Origin: Panonychus citri
Taxonomy: Eukaryota; Arthropoda; Arachnida; Trombidiformes; Tetranychidae
Direction: 5' to 3'
Length of the DNA stretch: 64,000 bases
Assembly (NCBI RefSeq): GCF_014898815.1
Contig: NW_026515541.1
Coordinates: forward strand, 2,790,001-2,854,000
Below are positions 13,982 through 23,651 of the stretch, piece after piece. Made by a program: the position numbers and the translations under genes. The first letter of the stretch is position 1. Every line of letters begins with the position of its first letter. The notes beneath the pieces were generated by a model, which saw only the letters and a program-made list of their open reading frames with translations, did not search any database and had not been told where the DNA came from.

Positions 13982-14949
13982 TTAATGTTGATAACGATTG
14001 GTTTCCATTTCTCTTTCAAATAACATTAATAATCTTTTAACTTCTTTCACTTCTTCCGACAATTTATCAATCGGAGCCATAACCGAACCAAGCTCTTCAT
14101 ATTTGGCCATCAATTGGTACATTGATTTAATATTGACATCGATGGAATCACAAGTTTCATCTAAACAGCTCGTTAAATTGTTTACACTTTTTAGAGTTAA
14201 ATTAGTCACTTGACAAGTATAATTAGCAATATATTTCATCACTTGATCCAAATTGGTTGAAATGATTTGTGCTTGAGACTCTAACTTATTGAGAAAAGTA
14301 ATATCAAGATTGGAAATTCCTAAATTAGATGAAGATGATTGTTCATCAGTGGAAGATGAACTTGGACTTGATGTAACGGAAGATAATCGTAATTTAGATT
14401 CTAAATCATGAGTAACAAATGATATCATTCCATCATTAGAATATTCAATGTTTCCAGTAATATCTGATTCTTTTTCACCGGTTGAAGGTCTAACAATTGA
14501 TTGTGAAGGATTATCACCATATTCAGCTTCATATTCTGCTTTAGCCTTTTCACTCCAATCAATAATTGTCGAAGATAATTGAGGTAAAGATAAACTACCA
14601 GAAATTGATTTATTCTTATTTGAATCACCAACGGCTGAAAGAAAAAGAGAAAAGAAAACAATTAATATGATTACTGGAAATTCTCATTCATTCATACGGT
14701 TTTTGTCTCTCTCGAATTCTAATTCTTACCTAAATCATTCTCATCTATTTCAATTCCATCTTCTAAATCACTTTCACCGAATGAAATCTCAGTATATGAA
14801 GAGGTCATCATGTCATGGGGCATATCATCATATGGACCATCAGCTGTATCGGTGCTCGAGGAATTGGTCGCCCCATCGGTTAGTGGACTTGCTACGGGAG
14901 ATTGAATGTTAGAAGATGATTGTTCATCTTCCGGTTTAACTGAAGACAT
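13982..14949 (-). CDS. BORCS6: BORC complex subunit 6 (lyspersin)
   Basis: Two coding exons, 14949-14730 and 14634-13982, give 290 residues. The intron is GTAAG...CAG and joins in frame (phase 1). The first about 190 residues are acidic, Ser-rich and likely disordered. The C-terminal about 100 residues are helical and contain the recognisable core TCDSIDVNIKSMYQLMAKYE followed by a Leu-rich helix (EVKEVKRLLMLFE), as in BORCS6. In other animals BORC sits on the lysosome surface, recruits the GTPase Arl8 and so drives kinesin-dependent lysosome movement. The gene faces CWC15 head to head, with 313 bp between the two start codons, so a shared promoter is likely. The family assignment is from memory of the C-terminal motif; the N-terminal half is not diagnostic. 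Confidence 0.75.
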
Positions 14950-15262
14950 GACACAAATGAAAAAGAAAAAAGAACGAAAAAAATAAACTGATTTATAAAG
15001 CGAAAATGTTTATCTGTCAAAAAGACAAAAATGTAAACAAGAGAATTTTTCTGCTGTGAGAATAGCGTTTGGTTTAAATCTCCAGCAAAAGGCTAAACTC
15101 ACAGAAGAATTTTTTTCATTTCTGTTTACATTTTTTTCTGTTGTTTTCAATTTGCTCGGTCAATTGATTGTCTTTACTTTTAATGATTATTTAGTTTTCT
15201 TTTTCTAATTTATTCCTTTTTTTTCTATCGATTCTAGTTAATCTATTGTTCTACTGAAAGAA
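14950..15262. promoter_or_regulatory. Bidirectional promoter BORCS6/CWC15 with imperfect inverted repeat
   Basis: These 313 bp separate two divergent start codons. They hold a long imperfect inverted repeat: AAAAATGTAAACA (about 15027-15039) pairs with TGTTTACATTTTT (about 15122-15134), and CTGTGAG (15054-15060) pairs with CTCACAG (15098-15104), around a spacer of about 37 bp. The symmetry suggests that equivalent sites face both genes. The promoter role is inferred from position only. Confidence 0.55.
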
Positions 15263-16068
15263 ATGTCTTCTAGAGTGGATCCTGCTAGAACCTCTAAAGG
15301 AGAGAAAAATCTTGGAAGTTTATCCAAACAATATTCATCCAGAGATTTACCTTCACATTTGAAACTTAAATACAGGTAAGATTTGTAATCTAATTGTATT
15401 GTTCTTGTCTCGGTTAATTGTTCTATTCTGTTCTAATTCTTTTGTTTAATGTGTATTTTGTTGTTTCTTTAATTTTTTTTGCTTCTATTAGACAACCTGG
15501 TCAAGGTACTTCAGATGAACTGAAGAATAAAGATTTTAAGAGAGAATTGGAAGAACGTGAAAGATTGGCTATAGCTGAGAAAGAATCTCGTAAAGGATCA
15601 TCATCATCTTCGTCATCTTCGTCTTCGACTTCTTCAGCTTCTCGTTTAGCTTTACCTTCATCTAAGAAGATTAAGGTTGAGGTACCAGTTCATGATCCAG
15701 ATGCAGATGATAAATTACCTGATGAAGATGAAGATGAGGACAGTGATGAAGAGGAAAGTGATGAAGATGATACTGAAGAATTATTAGCTGAATTAAATCG
15801 AATTAAAAAGGAAAGAGCTGCTGAAGAGGCGAAAAAAGAAGCTGAAAGAAAACAAAATGAGGAAAAAATTCGAATGGAAAATATTCTCCGTGGAAATCCT
15901 CTTTTAAGTTCCAATAAGACTGAATTTAAAGTGAAAAGACGATGGGATGACGATGTTGTATTCAAAAACTGTGCTCGTAGTGAATCTGATAATAAGAACA
16001 AAACTTTCATCAATGATACTCTTAGATCAGAATTTCATAAAAAGTTCATGGAAAAATACATCAAATAG
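15263..16068 (+). CDS. CWC15: Spliceosome-associated protein CWC15
   Basis: Two coding exons, 15263-15375 and 15492-16068 (donor AG|GTAAGA, acceptor ATTAG), give 229 residues, close to the length known for animal CWC15. The N-terminus has the family hallmark [18 protein letters not shown], then [13 protein letters not shown] low-complexity Ser stretch, an acidic Asp/Glu run and a Lys/Glu-rich coiled region follow. The C-terminus carries the conserved [17 protein letters not shown] motif and ends in a basic [14 protein letters not shown]15 belongs to the Prp19-associated (NTC-related) particle of the active spliceosome and acts in the nucleus. The gene is divergent from BORCS6 and convergent with the small gene at 16.4-16.8 kb. 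Confidence 0.95.
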
Positions 16069-16377
16069 AAATGGAATTATTTCTTCTTTACATTTTGTAA
16101 ACTAAATCGTCTTGGAATTTACTTTTCTCTTCACCAATAAACTTAAAAACTCATCAAATTGATAAACTTGTTATTCTTTTACACGATGATTAAAACTGAA
16201 ACCACCAAAATCATTGGTAAATTATTGATTCCCTTTAATTTTCACTCAAAAAGTGAAAAAAGGTTTAATACAAATCAATTAAATTGTTTTGACAGTCGAT
16301 CCAATTGAAGATATCATGAGAAACCAAGAGAGTTTTATATTCACCATCAATGTAGAAAAAGAAATGAATCAAATTAA

Positions 16378-16776
16378 TTACCAATCAGTAATCACATAAG
16401 GTAAGGCAGGAATAGAATCACCAGTGTACTCATTGTAAACAGAACAAATTTCATCCCATTCTTTCCAATCATTCTCATTATTATAAGTTCCATTAACACC
16501 ATCCCATTTGGAATCAGCAATTCGATCAACAAGATATTCAGGAACTTCAGATGAAATGCTAAAAGAAAAAAGAAAAATAGAAAAAAAGAAATTAATTAAA
16601 AGAGAAAAATAAGAAATCAAAAATCAAAACAAAAGCCAAATCAGAACATGAGACAAATGAAACAAACGATTAAACAAAAAGTATCTCAAGTTATCATGTT
16701 CATTTAATCAATTTAATCAATTCTCCAACAATTAAAAATAACGCTAATAGAATATAAAATAAATAAATCACCTCAT
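16378..16776 (-). CDS. 61-residue acidic protein with a 5-nt first coding exon
   Basis: The likely gene model is ATGAG (16776-16772), a GTGATT...AG intron, then exon 16558-16378, giving 61 residues. Without this splice the open frame would begin inside a hydrophobic-looking intron translation, which argues for the short first exon. The protein is acidic and Trp/Tyr-rich, with motifs VDRIADSKWDG, NDWKEWDEICSVYNEYTG and a C-terminal PYVITDW. No membrane segment or signal peptide is visible. The size and the pattern of an N-terminal D-x-x-W followed by a later Trp helix and Ile-Pro recall the small APC/C subunit APC13, but the match is weak and I do not assign it. It is head to head with WARS1, with 263 bp between starts. 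Confidence 0.5.
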
Positions 16777-16868
16777 TTTCGCAATTAAATCCAGTTAACC
16801 AAATCAAAAACAAGAAATGAAATTGAAAATTTGATCAAATCAAAAGAAATTTTAAAGAGACGAAAATG

Positions 16869-16882
16869 GTGACATCTATTGG
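16869..16882. promoter_or_regulatory. GTGACATCTATTGG promoter motif
   Basis: This 14-mer sits between the divergent starts at 16776 (-) and 17040 (+), and occurs again on the opposite strand at 12780-12793. A related string (GGCTCCATCTGTGGG, about 46734-46748) lies upstream of the COX8-like gene. The core resembles the CCATCT(A/G)(G/T)TGG type of CTCF-like sites in animals; that comparison is inference. Confidence 0.4.
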
Positions 16883-17039
16883 CGACTTTTGTCATATTCG
16901 ACTACATGTGTTGATGCAAACAAATTGATGAAAAGAAAACAAATTGTCTTGTTGACTCAACAATTGTACAATCGATTCTAAGTCTAATTTATTTTTTGTT
17001 CTTTTATTATTTTAATTTGTTTTGATCTCTATTGTGAAC

Positions 17040-18291
17040 ATGTCAGAATTAGCTGATTCTCTGGAAAGTAAATGTGTTCTACCAACGAAAGAAAATGAAC
17101 CGGTGAGTGAAAAGGAAGAAGACGAAAATGATGTCGTTACTCCTTGGAATGTTACATCTAATTCTGCTACTGGAATTGATTATGATAAATTAATTGTTCG
17201 ATTTGGTTCAAGTAGAATTGATGATGCCTTGATTGAGAGAATGGGTAAGATAACTGGTGGTAATATTCATCATTTATTACGTCGGAAAATTTTCTTCTCC
17301 CATCGAGATTTCCATTCAATTCTTGAACGCTACGAGAAGGGTAAACCCTTTTTCCTCTATACTGGTCGAGGTCCATCTTCAAAGGCTCTTCATTTAGGCC
17401 ATTTAATACCCTTTCTATTTACTAAATGGTTACAAGATACTTTCAATGTTCCTTTGGTGATACAATTAACCGATGATGAGAAATCCTATTGGAAAGATAT
17501 TCCCGTTGAAGATGCAATTGAACTTGCTCGGGAAAATGCCAAAGATATAATCGCCTGCGGGTTTGATGTTAAAAAAACATTCATCTTTAATAATCTAACA
17601 TTTATAGGATCTTGTGGTCCAGCTTTCTACCAAAATATTGTCAAGATCAATAAACTAGTGAATAACAATCAAGTGAGAAAAATATTTGGAATCGATGACG
17701 CTGATTGTATTGGAAAAACTGGTTTCCCGTCAATTCAAGCAGCTCCGTCGTTCTCATCATCATTTCCGTTTATCTTTGATGGCAAGAAAGACATTCCTTG
17801 TCTAATTCCTTGTGCTATTGATCAAGATCCCTACTTTAGGCTAACCCGTGATGTTGCCCCGAGGCTTGGGTTTCCCAAACCCGCTCTGCTTCATTCATCT
17901 TTTTCCTGCCCTCCAAGGGGCTCAAAGTAAGATGAGCGCCTCCGATGCAAATAGTTCAATATTTGTCACCGATACAGCGAATCAAATTAAGAATAAGATT
18001 AATCGTTACGCTTTTTCGGGCGGTGGACAAACTATCGAGGAACATCAAGCCAATGGTGGTAATTGTGATGTAGATATTTCTTATCAATATCTTAAATTTT
18101 TCCTCGAAGATGATGATAAACTTGAACAGATTCGTAAAGATTATACGGCGGGAACTTTACTCACGGGATTTTTAAAGAAAGAATTGATTACAATTCTTCA
18201 GAAATTAGTGGCTGATCACCAAGAGAGACGGAAACAAGTAACTGATGAAATACTTGACGAATTTATGAGACCAAGGAAATTAAATCTCTAA
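17040..18291 (+). CDS. WARS1: Cytoplasmic tryptophanyl-tRNA synthetase, frame broken
   Basis: This class I synthetase charges tRNA-Trp with tryptophan in the cytosol. The start is the ATG at 17040 (MSELADS). The Rossmann HIGH-type motif is seen as ALHLGHL (near residue 118) and the KMSKS-type motif as KMSAS at about 17929-17943. Other family marks are [33 protein letters not shown] and the C-terminal RKLNL. The reading frame breaks near 17899-17907. Upstream frame: conserved ALLHSSF, then non-family residues and a stop at 17928-17930. One frame over, the family sequence resumes as [11 protein letters not shown] and runs to 18291. Against the usual SxFFPALQ the DNA is two bases short (or one too long). 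No intron fits. A consensus error in the T4C2 run is the simplest explanation; programmed shifting or a dead copy are alternatives. Combined length would be about 416 residues, normal for an arthropod enzyme lacking a WHEP domain. Confidence 0.9.
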
Positions 18292-18647
18292 ATTTCTCTC
18301 TCTTTCTGTGATTTAATTAAAATGTCTTTTTAAATGTGGTTGTAAAAGGGCTGCAAAAGAAATAAAAATGTTAATTGGTTATTTGATTTGATTGTTATAT
18401 GTGGATTTAATTTCCAACACTGAGAAAGAGTATTGACCAAACAAAAAAAGAAACATTGAATTGATTGAAATGTACAAAGAATTGGAATTAGATTAAAAAT
18501 GGTCAATGTTGATTTACCAAATAGACAAAATGTACGTTGATAGTTACAAGCTGTTGATTAAGTAGTGATGATGAAAATAATTAATCCAACACTTGATTGT
18601 TGTGTAGACACTTGGATTCTGTTGATTGTTAGTTTGTTTCATGTTTT

Positions 18648-19370
18648 CTATTTAGTCTCAGGTTTGTGAGTTGGAGGTCGAAATGTTTTCCTTTTGGCTT
18701 TTGATGTTGTTTGGAAATTTTTCCAACTCGAAACTCGAATTTCCCTTGATTCTTCATAATTTTTGTTCCATTCATGTTCAGCTTTTTTCTTCTCTTCTTC
18801 TTCAATTTCACCTTCACGTTTACGTTTACGATCCTCGGTGTTTCTATCCTCCATTGCTCGGCGTTTCCTTTCATAATCGGCAAACAGTTTCATGGTTAAA
18901 ACATGAATAGCATGTTTCAATTTCTCTGGATCATCTTCATCAACTTGTAGATCAGTTTTACCTTCACGTTTTAATTTTTTCCTCTTCTCTTCAATATTCT
19001 GGTTAACCTTAAATTTGGCTTCTTCCACAACCTCAAGTGCTCGAGCTCGAGAAATTTCATCTTCCAAACTTCGGTAAGCCTTATTTAGAATATCAAAAGC
19101 AATTTGAGCTTTCTCTCGATTCTCTGGATTCTTATCTGGATGAAGTAAAATGGACAATTTTTTATACTGTTTCTTAATTGCTTCCAATGAGGCATCATAA
19201 TCGAGTAACAAAACACTGAAAGGATTTAAATTAGCATAAGATGAACCAGGTCTAAGTAAACGTTGAATCTGTTTATCTGATGTATAAATTGAATCTTTCT
19301 CTTCAATTGTTTTCACCTCGCTAATGAAAGACTTGAAAATGGCTTCCTTGTCATCTCCATTGCCAGACAT
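18648..19370 (-). CDS. DNAJC8: DnaJ homolog subfamily C member 8
   Basis: A single coding exon of 240 residues. A J domain at about residues 50-120 contains the catalytic HPD tripeptide in ILLHPDKNPE. A long charged helical region then carries the family-specific stretches EEKRKKLKREGK, DDPEKLKHAIHVLTMKLFADYE and SSWKNFQTTSK, and a basic C-terminus. The order and length match DNAJC8 (SPF31), a nuclear J protein found with spliceosomes that stimulates HSP70 ATPase activity. The stop lies 357 bp from the WARS1 stop (convergent), and UNC50 follows upstream on the same strand. An X-box-like site lies 138 bp upstream of the start. Confidence 0.93.
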   Translation of the reverse strand: MSGNGDDKEAIFKSFISEVKTIEEKDSIYTSDKQIQRLLRPGSSYANLNPFSVLLLDYDASLEAIKKQYKKLSILLHPDKNPENREKAQIAFDILNKAYRSLEDEISRARALEVVEEAKFKVNQNIEEKRKKLKREGKTDLQVDEDDPEKLKHAIHVLTMKLFADYERKRRAMEDRNTEDRKRKREGEIEEEEKKKAEHEWNKNYEESREIRVSSWKNFQTTSKAKRKTFRPPTHKPETK

Positions 19371-19507
19371 GATTAGAAATAATAATTTTCAATCACAATT
19401 ACAAAAATCTACCATAAGAATATAATTACAATTTAATTAAACACGAAACAAACAATTAAAAGTCAATGGAAAACTCAATCATCAGATTTGTTTACTTTTC
19501 AACTCTC

Positions 19508-19521
19508 GTTTCCATGGAGAC
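19508..19521. promoter_or_regulatory. X-box (RFX-type) motif upstream of DNAJC8
   Basis: GTTTCCATGGAGAC is an imperfect palindrome that fits the RFX consensus (two half-sites 2 bp apart). It lies 138 bp upstream of the DNAJC8 start codon. Binding is inferred. Confidence 0.4.
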
Positions 19522-19795
19522 AAAGAAAACGCGGTAAATATAAACTTAAATCGGTAAAATATTTTTCCAATTAAATTTGATCGCAATAAATATGAAAGTT
19601 TTAATTTGTTTTTTTTTCTTCTTCTTCTTCGCCATTTACATTAATATATTATTTAAATATATATGTATAAATATTTATATTTGTGAATGTGTGTAAATCG
19701 ATAAATACAGAATGAATATTGTTCTTGTTTGCTGGTGATGCAGAAAAGGAGGAAAAATTGAGGTTGAGAAAATAATTGTTTCGTGGTGGAGATAA

Positions 19796-20825
19796 TTAAT
19801 ATACTCTGTATTTATAGAAATCCATGATTACCCTGCAAATATTTACACCAGAAATTAGAGTTAAAATGTAGAAAAACAGTAAAGGTACCAATGGATATAA
19901 AATATACTTGGTTCGATGAAGATTGGGTAGAGAACTGAAACCAAGAAAAGTTATGTAGGTATAATAGATTGCAGAGATGTACCAAAGAGTATTTCCAAAT
20001 AATCGAGCGAAAAACCAATCACTATTAATAAGAACTGTAAATAGAAATGAAAAAAAAAGTAAATCAAACAATTTAGTCAAAGATAATTCCCTAGTTAGAC
20101 AATCATGTCTTGGTTGATTCTGCTTCTTGGTTTGTTATTGATTGTTCATCGATAAAAGGATAACCCAAATCGGAAAGTTTTGCTCTCTATTTTTTTTTCC
20201 TCCAGTTGATTATTCTTAAAGATGATCAATAATACAAATCAGAATAGAGAAAGAAATTAAGTAAATTACCATTGAAGAAGAACAATTGGAATACATGGAT
20301 AATTATCAAGGGTGGAAAGAAAGCATTTAGATGGACATCGAATGCATAACCCCATTCAACGTCTTCTTTTGGTAAATTTGGTTTACGTAGATATTTATTA
20401 GCGACGAACCAAAATACGGTGGCAACAATTAATCCGATTCCAATACAATCAACCAATACAACCCAGAATAGAAATTTAATAAAAGCAATGAAAGGTAATT
20501 GTAAAACTAAACTTAAACCAGTAGCACTGATGATAAACCAAAAGGATAATAGGACCACAAAAGCAGGATCATCACGAGAATATTGATTCTTTGTTTGTTT
20601 ACGATAATAAACTGATCGATAAACCTTTGAAGGTGAGATAAACAGGTAAATCATCTGCCATAAAGCAAATTCAAAGTCCATATGATTAACTCGAGTTAAT
20701 CGTGTTAAAAATTTTTGACACTTTTTCAAAGCGCTCATAGTTGCAGGTTCCCATTTAAATCGAGCCTTAGATTTACCGGTGGCACTTGGAACCGGACTGG
20801 GTAGTAAAGAGTCACGAGAATTCAT
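19796..20825 (-). CDS. UNC50: UNC-50 family Golgi membrane protein
   Basis: Two coding exons, 20825-20270 and 20034-19796, join in frame (phase 1; donor G|GTAATT, acceptor TTACAG) to give 264 residues. The start is the ATG at 20825 (MNSRDSLLP). Family marks are the N-terminal KFLTRLTRVNHMDFEFALWQ, the loop SPSKVYRSVYYRKQTKNQYS, then about five hydrophobic spans, and the C-terminal FYKYRVY (the human protein ends almost the same way). In other animals UNC-50 is an inner nuclear/Golgi membrane protein needed for assembly or trafficking of certain nicotinic acetylcholine receptors. The gene is divergent from the biotin-ligase-like gene, with about 900 bp between starts. Confidence 0.93.
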
Positions 20826-21737
20826 TACATTAATTAAATTAAACAAAGAGATAAATTAAAACAAGAGAATAGAAAAACAATCAAATTAAATTACAACAAC
20901 AACAACAAATCAATTAAAGACCAAAAAAACAAAAACAAAATTGAATTTCGAGGGAAAATTAAATAATTACGATTCGTTTTTATTTCCATTTTAATTTTTC
21001 CGTTTAAATTTAATTTCTAATTGTGATTAATAACAAAGAATAGATTGTTCAAAGTGGTGATCAAACTTATGGAAATTAAAATTAATCCTTTAATTGAGCT
21101 AATTTTCAGAGGAAAAAGTCACTTGATCAATGATCAGTCTCGAGATGGAAAACAAGAAAAAAAAAAGGATTACAATTAAGTTAATTATCTTTGGTTGATT
21201 GATTGGGAAATCTTAATCTTAAGAAATTTAGTTTAGTTTCCATAACAGTTAATTTTTCCTAATGATTAATCGATAATAATTTGGCTAATTGTTACCATCA
21301 GAGACACTTAATAACTTGGGAAAATGAAGAAGCAATAAAAAAAACTATAATCACAATTAACTTAACATGATTTCAAGTGTTGAACATTTATATTGAACAA
21401 TTAGATTGTAAATTATTTTTAGAAGTTGAAATTAATTGTCAATCTAAATATTAGGTGATGGAAAAATTTTCTTTCAATAATTAATTGTTGTTCTTTGTCA
21501 CCTTAAGATTTAAATCATTTACGTTTATTTTTTTTTACTTCGTCAGCAATCAACTGGATTAACTTGACTCAGCAACTAAATTAAGTTAATTGATTAGATT
21601 TAATCAATTAATAAGTGATAAGAAAACAAAGTGATCACTTTAAGAAGAAAAAGATAATTAGAAATTGTTTTCACAATTAGAGAGTCACAATTAAAAAGCC
21701 TCAAGTTAACATCACATGTAAAAGTATATCCATCAAA

Positions 21738-22796
21738 ATGGTTAATTTAATTGTTGTACCAATTAGTTTTATAGTTACTTTAATTGTTCCCGTTTTGGGA
21801 AATATTAGTCCAGGATGTTTACATTCAGAGGGACAATTAGATTTGACCAGTTTTCCCGTCGGTGGGACACCGATCAGTTGGATTATGTCACCGGGATCGT
21901 CTTTGTTTGCGACACCCGATTACTTACCGGTCACTGTGCCACCTTATTGTGAATCGGTGCACTTCCGGGTGCCCAGTTTCCAACGGCATTTGAATACAAC
22001 TTTCATCGGTAATAATATACTGGTAACGGAAAAAGTGACCACAACCCAAGAATTGGCTCGTGATTTTGTTGGACTAATGGGACTTGTTGTTGTTGCCGAT
22101 CAACAGACTCGAGGTAAGGCTCGAGGTGGACAATCCTGGTCATCACCAAGCGGAGATGTTTACATGTCCATTAATGTCAACCTAACGGATCGTGGACTAT
22201 TCCCCCTTCTTCAATCAATTGCCGCTCTTTCCGTGGTCAATTCGGTGCATGAAAAACAGGGAGGTTATCAAGATATCGATCTGGCTTATGTTTGGCCTAA
22301 TTCGGTTGCTTGGAACAATCGAAAGGTTAAATTGGCCGGTGTTATTGTTGAACAATCGCCTATTGATGATTCTTGGTTTATAATTGGAATCGGTATTCGT
22401 CTTGGGTCAGTTTCAGGTGTGTCCACTCTTAATTCAATAGTTGCCGCTCATAATCACATGTTTGGAACTAAATTAGAACCAATTACACGGGAAGAATTGG
22501 TTGCTCGAGTTTTAAACAATTTGGAAACTTTAGTTGAAATGTTACAGAAAAATCAGAATTTAGTTCGAGATCTATTGGCCTCTAATTGGGTGTCAAAGAA
22601 AAAAACTGTCCACCTTAGTTTCAACGGAATTGTGACCGGAATCAATTCTAACAATGAATTAGTTGTCAAAGATTCACACGGAATTCAAGTTTTCATTCAT
22701 CCCGATTTACATATTGTCTCAGCTGATGATACAATTGTTTCATCACCAATTAGCTATTCATCAGCCAATTTAAATTCAGTTTATGAGGCAGAATGA
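21738..22796 (+). CDS. HLCS: Biotin-protein-ligase-like protein with altered active-site motifs
   Basis: A single exon of 352 residues. Residues about 85-345 follow the catalytic domain of holocarboxylase synthetase: TTTQELARDF, GLVVVADQQTRGKARGG, VWPNSVAWNNRKVKLAGVIVE, IIGIGIRL, EPITREELVARVLNNLE and a C-terminal SH3-like cap (IQVFIHPDLHIVS). The enzyme normally attaches biotin to carboxylases through biotinyl-AMP. Two key motifs differ. The GRGRGG nucleotide/biotin loop reads GKARGG, and KWPND reads VWPNS, losing the Asp; the Lys before LAG is kept. The protein is also much shorter than animal HLCS (over 700 residues in human), and its first about 21 residues look like a signal peptide. It could be a fast-evolving ligase, an inactive relative, or a 3-prime part of a larger gene. 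The symbol is family-level. Confidence 0.75.
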   Translation: MVNLIVVPISFIVTLIVPVLGNISPGCLHSEGQLDLTSFPVGGTPISWIMSPGSSLFATPDYLPVTVPPYCESVHFRVPSFQRHLNTTFIGNNILVTEKVTTTQELARDFVGLMGLVVVADQQTRGKARGGQSWSSPSGDVYMSINVNLTDRGLFPLLQSIAALSVVNSVHEKQGGYQDIDLAYVWPNSVAWNNRKVKLAGVIVEQSPIDDSWFIIGIGIRLGSVSGVSTLNSIVAAHNHMFGTKLEPITREELVARVLNNLETLVEMLQKNQNLVRDLLASNWVSKKKTVHLSFNGIVTGINSNNELVVKDSHGIQVFIHPDLHIVSADDTIVSSPISYSSANLNSVYEAE

Positions 22797-23651
22797 TAAT
22801 TATCACAATCAAAACATTTAACCGACAATTTTGATTTCAATTTACATCAAATAAAAACAATTTAATTTACGACAATTTGTGCTCGCATCTTGTTAATGAT
22901 CATTAGTTTTTCTTTATCACAATTATGATTAAGGTCCGAATTCAATTGCTAACGATGAGTCGATGAACTTTCATCTACTTGAGAAAAAAACTTATGTAAT
23001 TAATTGTGGAATGAGTTGATTAAGAAAAGATAATTTAGTTATCCGATAAAACTATTTTAACTGTTGATTAGAAAGACAATTTATTATTTATGAGAAAACA
23101 ATCAAATATAATAAAATTTTGGTCCAATGGTTTGATTTGTCCTTATTGGTGAAATAACATAATATATGAAATTGAAACAATTAACAATTGAAATTTGTGT
23201 TGATCCAAGTAATAGAAACAGATTTGGCTTAATTAGGGTTTTAATTGTGAGTTTAAGTGATCAAAAATGTGTGTCGACATGAACAAGTCAATGAATTTGA
23301 GCAGAAATGAGTGTGAAAATCTGAAATTAAAGAGATTTTGAGAAAAATTTGATTAATAATTAAATCATTCCAAGGTGATTTAAACAATTAACTTACCATT
23401 GTTGATGTTGATTCTGTGCTGATTAAAGTGAAATAGAGAGACAAAAGTTAATGGTCAATGATAAGTCAATAATCACTTGAATTGTGTACCATTGAGGAGG
23501 GTATTTGATTAGTTAATTAGTGTAATCATTCAGATGTGTTGATATATAATTATAATTGAACATTAAACACAACAATCGACGAGAATGGAAGAGATTAATG
23601 TCGAAAAGATAATGAAAAATAAAAAAACACAACAAATTAATCGTTAATTGA
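22797..23651. other. Convergent intergenic spacer
   Basis: AT-rich DNA between the convergent 3-prime ends of the biotin-ligase-like gene and the copine. An AATAAA lies about 50 bp after the ligase stop. I see no other gene. Confidence 0.6.

Noticed and set aside
15690..16013. Minus-strand open frame rich in Ser opposite CWC15
   Set aside because: Shadow of the acidic and Ser-rich CWC15 exon.
17899..17930. A short intron to restore the WARS1 frame
   Set aside because: No GT...AG pair of workable length lies in the interval, and the conserved protein sequence is continuous apart from the missing bases.
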